From NCBI GenBank assembly GCA_017444985.1, contig JAFSVK010000117.1:1-33860 (forward strand): a stretch of DNA of 33,860 nt. Direction: 5' to 3'. Position numbers and translations under genes: made by a program. Positions 1 through 6,682 of this stretch are shown piece after piece. A model generated the notes under the pieces. The model worked only from the letters and a program-made list of their open reading frames with translations, was not told where the DNA came from and made no database searches. Every line of letters starts with the position of its first letter. Position 1 is the first letter of the stretch. The DNA comes from Bacillota bacterium. Its GTDB lineage: Bacteria; Bacillota; Clostridia; Lachnospirales; CAG-274.

Positions 1-81
1 GGAGAGATACGGCGTACCGCCTTTTCCTTCCAAGTATTCTAAAACTATTTTTTTCTTAAACTCAAAAGTGTGTTTTGCCAT
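1..81 (-). CDS. IS3-family transposase OrfA, N-terminal fragment (runs off window)
   Basis: Reading the minus strand from the ATG at 81-79 gives MAKHTFEFKKKIVLEYLEGK and then GGTPYLS before the window edge. This is the typical start of the helix-turn-helix OrfA protein of IS3-family (IS150-like) elements, which binds the IS ends and with OrfB makes the OrfAB transposase. A GGAGGT ribosome binding site lies about 7 bases upstream. Only 27 codons are visible, so it cannot be judged whether the element is intact. The family call rests on the N-terminal motif and the neighbouring IS end. Confidence 0.75.
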   Translation of the reverse strand, partial: MAKHTFEFKKKIVLEYLEGKGGTPYLS

Positions 82-137
82 AAAAATACCGACCTCCAAA
101 AGTTAGATTTTTGGTCTAACTTTTTGGGGTCGGCACA
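1..137 (-). mobile_element. End of an IS3-family insertion sequence
   Basis: The minus strand begins TGTGCCGACCCCAAAAAG and continues with an AAGTTAGA motif. This is the terminal inverted repeat style of IS150-group IS3 elements (5'-TG start, CCCC followed by AAAGTTAGAC). The repeat lies directly before the orfA start codon, as expected for the left end of such an element. The outer boundary is 135 or 137, because both positions give a TG terminus. The other end and any target duplication are outside the window. Confidence 0.7.
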
Positions 138-189
138 TTTTCATAACCCTTGTTTTTATCCACCTTATATTAGTGACTTTGTATTCTAA

Positions 190-222
190 CAGAGAAAACC
201 CCCACCGTTAATAGTGAGGGTT
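190..222 (-). terminator. Rho-independent terminator after the transglutaminase-like gene
   Basis: On the minus strand a 9-bp stem (AACCCTCAC / GTGGGGGTT, one G-U pair) with an 8-base loop is followed by TTTTCTCT. It lies about 85 bases past the stop of the transglutaminase-like gene and probably ends the riboswitch-controlled transcript. The rest of 138-308 shows only a 20-codon plus-strand ORF (234-296), which is not called as a gene. Confidence 0.6.
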
Positions 223-308
223 AGGAGGTTTGTATGAAAAATACGTGCTTTCAATATAGACAGTTTATCTACATACCAAAACTATATAAATGCTGAACTT
301 GTAGCTTT

Positions 309-1091
309 TTAAAACTCGAAATCATAAGTAGTATCGGTAGCCTTTACATTTCCTTCCGACTGCCAATCGCTGTGCTCAAGTATAGTGATGCAAGCATCGC
401 TCTTAAGGAAATTGTCTCTTCTTGTTTGACCCATTTGATCGGAATAGTTCTTATCCCAATACACATCTACATGATACCAATTTCCGTTTAACTTGACCAT
501 GTTCCATTGATGTGCCATCTTCTCACTTGTAGCTGTAACACACTCGATACCAAGCTCATTAAGTATCTCTTTGTATGCCATAGCGTAGGCACTGCATCTA
601 CCACTGCCCTTTACAAGGAGATCGTAGGAAGATGAACCTGTGGAAGAAGCTTTGAAATTTTCAATAAGATAATCGTGTACAAACTTTACCTTATCAACAT
701 CGCTACCCGTAGCTTTTGAAGCTATATCCGAAACTATACTGTCATATCCCTGTTCACTTGCTGTGGATACAATATATTTCACTTCTATCGAGCTTGCATA
801 TTCGTTAACATACTTGCAAGAAACACTACCGTCAACCACATACATACAAGGATCGTTCATATACATTTGTTTAAATGTATCTACCACCTGCTGTGGATCG
901 GCTTGGAGAGAGGAAACATCTATACTCGTTTCACCTTTTGCTATACCGTTTTTAATGGCAGCTTGTATCTCGGACTCCGTAGCACCGAATGAACATACAT
1001 AAACAAGACCGAAGGTAAGAAGTACAAATACCGCAAACCCAAATGTCTTAATAAAAGCATCTAAAATATAAAACCTAAATGTTGTTTTCAT
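309..1091 (-). CDS. Membrane-anchored transglutaminase-like protein
   Basis: A 260-residue protein with one N-terminal membrane segment (about residues 12-33) and an outside-facing body. The C-terminal half is a transglutaminase-like (papain-fold) domain. Cys166 in GSGRCSAYA, His194 in AHQWNM and Asp209 in YHVDVYWD match the Cys-His-Asp triad of that superfamily, so activity as a cysteine protease or transamidase at the cell surface is plausible. A longer reading frame extends upstream, but it would overlap the riboswitch; the ATG at 1091 follows AAAGGGTG and is chosen. It is a single-gene transcript under a c-di-GMP-I riboswitch and ends at a terminator. The substrate is unknown. In other bacteria c-di-GMP often controls surface adhesin retention through cysteine or metalloproteases, which suggests, without proving, a role in adhesion. 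Confidence 0.85.
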   Translation of the reverse strand: MKTTFRFYILDAFIKTFGFAVFVLLTFGLVYVCSFGATESEIQAAIKNGIAKGETSIDVSSLQADPQQVVDTFKQMYMNDPCMYVVDGSVSCKYVNEYASSIEVKYIVSTASEQGYDSIVSDIASKATGSDVDKVKFVHDYLIENFKASSTGSSSYDLLVKGSGRCSAYAMAYKEILNELGIECVTATSEKMAHQWNMVKLNGNWYHVDVYWDKNYSDQMGQTRRDNFLKSDACITILEHSDWQSEGNVKATDTTYDFEF

Positions 1092-1102
1092 AACAATCAC
1101 CC

Positions 1103-1202
1103 TTTCCAGGCGGCAACCGGCTGTCTTGGCTTTGGGCTGTTCCCACAAGCTTTAGACCCTTGGCTTTGCGTCCCTGCCTTTCGACAGGTTTGCCACACTT
1201 CA
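1103..1202 (-). ncRNA. Cyclic di-GMP-I (GEMM-I) riboswitch
   Basis: The minus strand carries the GEMM-I core in order: GGCAAACC, a stem CCTGTC closed by a GAAA tetraloop with GGCAGG, then GACGCAAAGCC, a GGGTCTAAAGC receptor-like segment, a second stem, and GCCGGTTGCCGCC. These match the conserved bases of class I cyclic di-GMP aptamers, including the GNRA loop and GACGCAAAGCC. The aptamer ends about 12 bases before the start codon of the transglutaminase-like gene. There is no room for a terminator, so control of translation initiation is more likely than attenuation. Confidence 0.92.
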
Positions 1203-1216
1203 TTTAATTTAAGCTA

Positions 1217-1245
1217 AGTTTACCATAGAGATACATCTATTTCAA
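1217..1245 (-). promoter_or_regulatory. Sigma-A promoter of the riboswitch transcript
   Basis: On the minus strand TTGAAA (1245-1240) and TAAACT (1222-1217) are separated by 17 bases. The start of transcription would fall about 10 bases before the riboswitch aptamer, which fits the layout well. Confidence 0.75.
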
Positions 1246-1305
1246 TATACAATATACACAATATTTAAAATAGATTTTAGTGTATGTTAAACAAAATTAT
1301 ACAGT

Positions 1306-1743
1306 CTATTGTATTTTAATAATATCATTATAAGGGAGCATCGTATTTTTTCCCTCTACGGATAAAACCACATCTCTGTCGGGCATTGTAAAGGAAATTA
1401 TAAAACCTTCGCTCTCACTGTAGTCCACCCTAATATATTCATCGTCCAAAAAGAAAGTATAGTCGGTGTCTGTTGCTATCATGGGATAGGTAATTCTGAC
1501 AGTTTCTCCCGTTTTATAGGAAGGTTTAAGTCCCTTATACATAAACTCTTGTCCCAATACATCTACCTTGTGGCTCTCTTCCTTGGATATTGTTTCCCCA
1601 TTCTTTAAAAAATCCGTTATTTTGGTCATAACCTCACCTATTCCCTTCCCTAAATTAAAATAATTTAAACTATACTCGTTTTCCGCCAAAACATTTGTGG
1701 AAAACATCAGTGTTACAACAAAACAGGCAAAGATTTTTTTCAT
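1306..1743 (-). CDS. Small secreted protein of unknown function
   Basis: A 145-residue protein starting MKKIFACFVVTLMFSTNVLA, a typical Sec signal peptide with a probable cleavage after VLA. The ATG at 1743 follows GGAGG and is preferred over a start 15 codons upstream. The mature part has no cysteine-rich or enzymatic motif that I recognise. Residues about 65-140 (TGETVRITYPMI... to ISFTMPDRDVVLSVEG) look like a single beta-sandwich of the kind found in extracellular repeat proteins of Clostridia. It lies 57 bases behind secF but beyond a terminator, so its expression may be read-through or from an unseen promoter. Confidence 0.7.
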   Translation of the reverse strand: MKKIFACFVVTLMFSTNVLAENEYSLNYFNLGKGIGEVMTKITDFLKNGETISKEESHKVDVLGQEFMYKGLKPSYKTGETVRITYPMIATDTDYTFFLDDEYIRVDYSESEGFIISFTMPDRDVVLSVEGKNTMLPYNDIIKIQ

Positions 1744-1764
1744 AGTAAATACCTCCTCCGTATA

Positions 1765-1795
1765 CAAAAAGGGAGTGTGTTTTACCACACCCCCG
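1765..1795 (-). terminator. Terminator after secF
   Basis: Minus-strand hairpin GGGGGTGTG - loop GTAAAA - CACACTCCC followed by TTTTTG. It lies 5 bases past the secF stop and before the small secreted protein, and it marks the likely end of the SCIFF-secDF operon. Confidence 0.75.
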
Positions 1796-1800
1796 TATTT

Positions 1801-2757
1801 TTACTGTACAGCAGCTTTTTTCTTTTTCTTTTTACCGGGACCGATCTTAGGCTGTTCGGGAATAGCTGCATTTTTCTTCTTTTGTATAGCAGTTGCTATA
1901 AGTACCCAAATATTGGGAGCTATAAGCACAGATGAATATGTACCTGCCACGATACCTACGGCTATGGGAAGTACGAATTCCTTTATGGAATTAACACCCC
2001 AAACATACAAACAAGCAACCGTGAAGAATGTTGTAAGGGATGTAAAGAGTGAACGGGTAAGAGTTTGCTTTACACTTAAGTTTGCAAGCTCTGCAAAGTG
2101 AGTTCTACCTACCGCTGTTCTGTTTTCTCTTATTCTGTCGAATATAACTATGGATGAGTTTATGGAGTAACCCAAAACGGTAAGTATTGCCGCTATAAAG
2201 GAGTTATTCATAGGTACTCTCAATACCGCATAGGCACATAATACCACAAGAGCATCATGTACAAGAGCAAGTATAGAGCTTACACCCATAGCAAAATCTC
2301 TAAACCTTATACTTACATATATAAGCATACAAATACAAGCTATTATAACGGATACTACGGAATCTCTTACCATTTCACCGCTGACCGTAGCCGACACGTT
2401 TTCTATCTCGGGCTGTCCCACAACCTCGTAAAGCTCTTTTATTTTGCTTTCTATCTCGTCTGTTTGCGCCTGTTCAAGAGTTTTGGTCTTTATGGCTACA
2501 CCCTTTTTGTTTCCGTTTGTAAACTTTTGAACCTGGGGAGCACTTTCTCCCGTTACTTCGCTTACTATAGAGGTGATCTTACTATTGTCAAAATCACCGT
2601 TTAATGTAAATTCCATAGATGTACCGCCTATAAACTGTACATCAAAATTAAACAATCCCTTACCGGATGCGGCATTTATTCCCATAAAAACAAAACCTGC
2701 AACTATAAGAAGAATTGAAATGCCAAAATATATAGCTCTGCGTTGAACGATCTGCAT
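1801..2757 (-). CDS. secF: Protein translocase subunit SecF
   Basis: A 318-residue SecF of the SecDF proton-driven accessory to SecYEG, acting in the membrane to complete export. It has an N-terminal membrane segment, a short periplasmic-type P4 domain with GGTSMEF, and a block of five C-terminal membrane helices including the conserved VLGYSINSSIVIFDRIREN motif. The start is taken at the ATG at 2757, nine bases after AAGGAGG. An ATG earlier in the frame lies directly on or before the ribosome binding site and is rejected. The secD stop is one base upstream, so the two are translationally coupled. It ends in a Lys-rich basic tail. Confidence 0.95.
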   Translation of the reverse strand: MQIVQRRAIYFGISILLIVAGFVFMGINAASGKGLFNFDVQFIGGTSMEFTLNGDFDNSKITSIVSEVTGESAPQVQKFTNGNKKGVAIKTKTLEQAQTDEIESKIKELYEVVGQPEIENVSATVSGEMVRDSVVSVIIACICMLIYVSIRFRDFAMGVSSILALVHDALVVLCAYAVLRVPMNNSFIAAILTVLGYSINSSIVIFDRIRENRTAVGRTHFAELANLSVKQTLTRSLFTSLTTFFTVACLYVWGVNSIKEFVLPIAVGIVAGTYSSVLIAPNIWVLIATAIQKKKNAAIPEQPKIGPGKKKKKKAAVQ

Positions 2758-2758
2758 T

Positions 2759-4651
2759 TTACTCATCCTCCTTGTCATCGGTATCTTCGGGTACTACCTC
2801 GGTAAGTTCTTCCTCTGTAGCTTCCGCAACAGTCTCTGCAACCTCTGTAGCTTCATTTTCGGTTTCATTAAGGACCTCAGCTTCTTTTGAGACCTCTTCA
2901 ACCTTTTCCTCTTTGGTCTCGATTTCTTTTGAAACCTCTTCAACCTTTTCTTCCGCTACCTTTTTATCCGATACCTTATTGTTCTTCTTCTTTTTGTTAT
3001 CGTTGTTTTTCTTTGCTTCCTTGTTCTTGTTATCGGAACTTTCTTTTACGCTTTCCTTTTTCTCGGGCTCTACGGTTTTGATCTCTACGAACTTTGCTTC
3101 TTCCTTCTTAGAGAAACCACCGTATAAAACAGCACTTCTTACACCGAGATTTATGAAAGAGTATAGCAATATTCTTGTTATAACAAGGGCTGTGAACATA
3201 GATACTATAATACCCAAAGAAAGAGTCTGAGCAAAGCCCTTTATGGGACCCGTGCCAAGCCAGAAGAGTATAGCACAGGATATAAGTGTTGTTATATTAC
3301 CGTCAAAAATAGCGGAAAAGGCCTTTGCAAAGCCGTTCTTTACAGCTACCTTTACACTCTTACCAAGCTTTATTTCTTCCTTTGTTCTCTCAAATATAAT
3401 AACGTTGGCATCTACCGCCATACCTACGGAAAGTACGATACCTGCCACACCGGGAAGTGTTAATGTAACACCTAAAAGCGACATAAGTACAAGTAAGATA
3501 CCTGTGTATATTACAAGAGCTATATCGGAACAGAAACCGGGAAGTCTGTATCTTATAAGCATAAATAAAAGTACCAGAGCTATACCTATAGCACCTGCAA
3601 CAACCGAGGTGGAAAGTGCTTCTGCACCGAGAAGAGCACCTACCTGCTGAGAAGATATTACCTTAAGTGAGAAAGGAAGAGAACCTGCTCTTATTTTAGC
3701 TGCAAGGTCTTCTGCGCTCTTTGTGTCGAAGTTACCCGTAATTATAGCATGACCGTCTGTGATGGCATTTTGCACGTTAGGTGCACTTATTTCATCATCA
3801 TCCATGAAAATACCTAAGGGCTTGCCTATATTAGCCTGAGTTGCCTGAGCAAACTTTTCGGTACCTTCCGCATCAAATTCAAGTGTTACAACAAACTGAT
3901 TGTTCTGATAACCCTTGCCTGCAGTCTTAACATTTTCGCCGTCAACAAGAACATTGCCGTCTTGGTCTCTGAAAGTAAGGTGAGCGGCTGCACCTATATC
4001 CGCTGCAACAGCCTCCGAATCATCAACACCGGGGATCTCAACTCTTACTCTGTTTACACCCTCCTGTGAAACTTCCGCTTCATAGAAGCCCATGTATACA
4101 ACTCTTTCTTGGAGCATGGCAACAGCCGCTCTCATATCCTCTTCGGTAGGAGTATCTATTTCAGCCTGATAAAGAATGGATACGCCACCCTTAAGATCGA
4201 GACCTTGCTTTATGTTTTTATAGCTACCGTAACCGGGGCCTGCTGTTGTTGCCTCGGTAGTGGTCTCTTTCATTTGGTATGTGTAGGTGATCTTAGGCTG
4301 TGTTTTGGGAGTTTTACCATCTTCCTCGTATACTATATCGCCTACTGCATTACCATCTGCATCTGTTACGGGCTCCATTTGAGGTTGTCCGTCCTCACCC
4401 GTAACCACCTCACCGTTTTCATCTACGGCTATCTGTGTATGAGCCTCTGTAACAACCTCCGTAACGGTCTCGCCGTTTTCGTCGGTCTCCACTTCGGATA
4501 CCATTTCAAAATCATCCATGCTGATAGAATTTTGATTTCTTGCGGCGGTAGCCTTGGGATGTGTCTCACCTATACCAAGATATGATATGGCAGCAAGACC
4601 GCCTGCTATCATCAGCATCAGTAATAATACAAGAAAACTTTTAGCTTTCAA
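2759..4651 (-). CDS. secD: Protein translocase subunit SecD, with long charged extensions
   Basis: A 630-residue SecD; typical stand-alone family members are about 400-530. After the first membrane segment (residues about 5-27) there is an unusual acidic, Thr/Glu-rich insert of about 110 residues before the SecD signature region LKGGVSILYQAE. The P1 domain, the motif GMAVDANVIIFERTKEE and the C-terminal membrane helices are intact. A Lys/Glu-rich tail of over 100 residues follows, with a repeated EEKVEEVSKE-type unit. The start codon is TTG at 4651, nine bases after GGAGG. It lies in the SCIFF operon ahead of secF. The function is secure; the role of the extensions is unknown. Confidence 0.95.
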   Translation of the reverse strand: MKAKSFLVLLLMLMIAGGLAAISYLGIGETHPKATAARNQNSISMDDFEMVSEVETDENGETVTEVVTEAHTQIAVDENGEVVTGEDGQPQMEPVTDADGNAVGDIVYEEDGKTPKTQPKITYTYQMKETTTEATTAGPGYGSYKNIKQGLDLKGGVSILYQAEIDTPTEEDMRAAVAMLQERVVYMGFYEAEVSQEGVNRVRVEIPGVDDSEAVAADIGAAAHLTFRDQDGNVLVDGENVKTAGKGYQNNQFVVTLEFDAEGTEKFAQATQANIGKPLGIFMDDDEISAPNVQNAITDGHAIITGNFDTKSAEDLAAKIRAGSLPFSLKVISSQQVGALLGAEALSTSVVAGAIGIALVLLFMLIRYRLPGFCSDIALVIYTGILLVLMSLLGVTLTLPGVAGIVLSVGMAVDANVIIFERTKEEIKLGKSVKVAVKNGFAKAFSAIFDGNITTLISCAILFWLGTGPIKGFAQTLSLGIIVSMFTALVITRILLYSFINLGVRSAVLYGGFSKKEEAKFVEIKTVEPEKKESVKESSDNKNKEAKKNNDNKKKKNNKVSDKKVAEEKVEEVSKEIETKEEKVEEVSKEAEVLNETENEATEVAETVAEATEEELTEVVPEDTDDKEDE

Positions 4652-4700
4652 TTTCTTTTTCCTCCATAATTTTATTAAGCATATATTAAAGACCTATTTA

Positions 4701-5048
4701 TTATGGATCTCCCCTGTCCTTTTGAGGGATCTTAAATTTTATAAATTTAGGTATATTTACATTTTTATTCAGGCTTAAAAAAACACATTTTGTTTTCTGT
4801 ATATTTGAAATGCCAAAAACAACGACTTTATCTATGCCTGTTTTTATTTTTTCTTTGTGGTGGACATCGTTATCCGTACTACCCGAAACAAATCTTTCAT
4901 CGCAGGTGGGAATTGCTTGAGGCAAGAAAAGTTTTGCCTTTAGATCCTTTGCATCCTGCACTTTTTTTGTTTTTCCGCCACAAAGTATCAAAACACCCAA
5001 AAGAAATATAAAGGAAAAAGAAATAATATTCTTTTTCTCTATTTTCAT
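4701..5048 (-). CDS. Small membrane-anchored or exported protein of the SCIFF operon, unknown function
   Basis: A 115-residue protein with an N-terminal hydrophobic segment (about residues 9-23, SFSFIFLLGVLILCGG) after a basic start, so it is either anchored in the membrane or exported. The Cys after LIL resembles a lipobox but lacks the small residue at -1. The rest is Lys-rich with no recognised domain. Its ATG overlaps the stop of the upstream maturase gene (ATGA) and follows GGGAGG, which shows translational coupling and supports a real gene. It sits between the SCIFF maturase and secD. A degraded gene or fast-evolving secreted protein is the alternative. Confidence 0.6.
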   Translation of the reverse strand: MKIEKKNIISFSFIFLLGVLILCGGKTKKVQDAKDLKAKLFLPQAIPTCDERFVSGSTDNDVHHKEKIKTGIDKVVVFGISNIQKTKCVFLSLNKNVNIPKFIKFKIPQKDRGDP

Positions 5049-6418
5049 GCTTCCTCCCTATCACTCTGCATCTCGGCTTGCTTGGCTTTTATCATTATAG
5101 CGCATTCCACACGCTTTCTTTGGAGCTTACAGCCTATTTCATAGGGGGTTATAAGATCCTTGTTGGCATTGTAAGAATTTGCAACACATCCTCCGCTGCA
5201 ATAAAATTTTGCCCAACATTTTTTACATTCGGGTTTATTGTATATATTGCAGTGTTCAAACTCGGCTCTTATGTCGTCTCTTACAACACCGTTGTCAACA
5301 TCTCCCATTTTAAACTCTTCCATACCTACAAACTGATGACAGGGATAGAGGTCACCCGAGGGAGTTACGGAAAGATATTCCGTACCCGAGCCGCAACCTA
5401 CCATTCTTTTTATAATACAGGGACCACCCGTAAGGTCTATCATAAAGTGAAAGAAATTAAACCATTCACCTTTTTCTTGTCTGTCAAGTATGGAAAGAGC
5501 CAACCTTTCATACTCTTGGTATATGGCGGAAAGATCTTCTTCTCTTATGGAGTAGTCGGCACTGTCTTCTGCCACAACAGGCTCTATGCTTATTTGTTTA
5601 AAGCCCTTGTTCGCCAAATCAAGCACATCCTCGCCAAAGTCAAGGTTGTGTCTTGTAAATGTGCCTCTTACGTAATAATCCTTTTGTTCTCTTTGATCGG
5701 CAAGCTTTTCAAATTTATCTATTATCAAATCGTAGGACCCCTTACCGTTGGCACAGGGACGCATTTTATCGTGAACTTCTTTTCTTCCGTCTACACTTAA
5801 GACCACATTGTGCATATTTTTATTTATGTAGTCCATTGTCTCATCATTTAAGAGTATGCCGTTTGTGGTTACGGTAAACCTAAAGTTCTTGTTGTGCTCC
5901 TTTTCGATACTTCTGGCATAGTCCACTATTTGTTTTACTACACCAAAGTTCATAAGAGGCTCACCGCCGAAAAAATCGATCTCTAAGTTTTTTCTCTTAC
6001 CCGATGCCTTTATAAGAAAATCTATAGCTTTTTTTCCCACTTCAAAGCTCATCAACTCTCTCTTGCCGTGGTATTCACCTTCCTCGGCAAAACAGTACTT
6101 GCACTTTAAATTGCAATCATGAGCAATATGCAAACAAAGAGCCTTTACAACGGGATTTCTTCTGTCTATTTTATCAATGACCTCTTCGTATATATCCTTT
6201 GAGAAAAGAGTATTATCTTTTTCAAGTTGGGATATTTCACTATATGCCTCATCTATTTCTTCTTTTGTATACTTTGAGAGCAAAGAATATATTTCTTCTA
6301 TGCTTTTATCCTTGTAATAGTCAAGGACATCATACACTATCTCATCAACTATATGAACCGCTCCGCTGTTAACATCCAGAACGATATACAAGCCGTTCAT
6401 AGTATATTTGTGTATCAT
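5045..6418 (-). CDS. scfB: SCIFF peptide radical SAM maturase (thioether-forming)
   Basis: A 457-residue radical SAM/SPASM enzyme. Residues 1-75 form a PqqD-like peptide recognition domain. The SAM-cluster motif is Cys102-NLK-Cys106-KY-Cys109, followed by DFFGGEPLM. The C-terminal SPASM region carries the auxiliary-cluster cysteines (Cys334, 342, 360, 390, 398, 401, 407, 411, 430), ending in the CxxCxxxxxC...C pattern. In the known family this enzyme installs Cys-to-Thr-type thioether (ranthipeptide) links in the SCIFF peptide, whose gene lies directly upstream. A purine-rich AAAGGA precedes the ATG. The stop overlaps the start of the next gene. Confidence 0.95.
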   Translation of the reverse strand: MIHKYTMNGLYIVLDVNSGAVHIVDEIVYDVLDYYKDKSIEEIYSLLSKYTKEEIDEAYSEISQLEKDNTLFSKDIYEEVIDKIDRRNPVVKALCLHIAHDCNLKCKYCFAEEGEYHGKRELMSFEVGKKAIDFLIKASGKRKNLEIDFFGGEPLMNFGVVKQIVDYARSIEKEHNKNFRFTVTTNGILLNDETMDYINKNMHNVVLSVDGRKEVHDKMRPCANGKGSYDLIIDKFEKLADQREQKDYYVRGTFTRHNLDFGEDVLDLANKGFKQISIEPVVAEDSADYSIREEDLSAIYQEYERLALSILDRQEKGEWFNFFHFMIDLTGGPCIIKRMVGCGSGTEYLSVTPSGDLYPCHQFVGMEEFKMGDVDNGVVRDDIRAEFEHCNIYNKPECKKCWAKFYCSGGCVANSYNANKDLITPYEIGCKLQRKRVECAIMIKAKQAEMQSDREEA

Positions 6419-6444
6419 AAATAAAATTTCCTTTCTACATAAAC

Positions 6445-6469
6445 CGAGCTAAGCCAAAGGCTTAGCTCG
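6445..6469 (-). promoter_or_regulatory. Intercistronic hairpin between SCIFF gene and maturase gene
   Basis: A perfect 11-bp stem (CGAGCTAAGCC / GGCTTAGCTCG) with a 3-base loop. It lies 7 bases past the SCIFF stop and 26 before the maturase start. Only a short GGTTTATG follows, so it is a weak terminator at best. It could act as an attenuator or an RNA-stabilising hairpin that gives more peptide than enzyme mRNA. Confidence 0.7.
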
Positions 6470-6476
6470 ATTACGA

Positions 6477-6617
6477 TCATTTGTTTTCACAAGCCTGGTT
6501 GGCAACTGTACAAGAAGTCTTGCAAGCTGATTGGCAGGATGTCTGACATTCTCCGCAGCCACCTTTTGCGGAAGTTGTTTGAAGAAGCTTTGTGTTTAAA
6601 GTCTTAATGTGCTTCAC
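6477..6617 (-). CDS. scfA: SCIFF ranthipeptide precursor (six cysteines in forty-five residues)
   Basis: A 46-residue peptide beginning MKHIKTLNTKLL, with cysteines at 21, 24, 28, 32, 36 and 43. This is the conserved SCIFF pattern, including the KGGCGECQTSCQSACKTSC core. The start is a GTG at 6617, eight bases after a strong AAGGAGG. The longer frame upstream has no ribosome binding site and is rejected. Ser and Thr residues next to cysteines are the acceptor type used for thioether links in this family. The precursor is followed by its radical SAM maturase and has its own promoter. The biological role of SCIFF peptides is not settled in the literature I know. Confidence 0.95.
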   Translation of the reverse strand: MKHIKTLNTKLLQTTSAKGGCGECQTSCQSACKTSCTVANQACENK

Positions 6618-6651
6618 TGTAATTACCTCCTTAAAAAATAATCGTTTACTT

Positions 6652-6680
6652 ATTTTACCACACTTCTTTATATTATGCAA
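6652..6680 (-). promoter_or_regulatory. scfA: Promoter of the SCIFF operon
   Basis: TTGCAT (6680-6675) and TAAAAT (6657-6652) on the minus strand with a 17-base spacer, 35 bases before the GTG start. It lies directly after the stop of the DUF2079 gene, so the SCIFF operon can be expressed on its own. Confidence 0.8.
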
Positions 6681-6682
6681 GT

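Noticed and set aside
234..296. Plus-strand 20-codon ORF with AGGAGG ribosome binding site (starts MKNTCFQYRQFIYIPKLYKC)
   Set aside because: It is very short, has no plus-strand promoter that I can support, and the AGGAGG sits beside a hairpin better explained as the minus-strand terminator. It could be a chance or a gene remnant next to the IS end.
2772..3230. Plus-strand Ser-rich ORF opposite secD
   Set aside because: It is the shadow of the repetitive Glu/Lys-rich tail of secD, with low-complexity composition and no ribosome binding site.
5078..5800. 240-codon plus-strand ORF opposite scfB
   Set aside because: It lies wholly inside the well-supported radical SAM gene, and its composition is that of an antisense frame.
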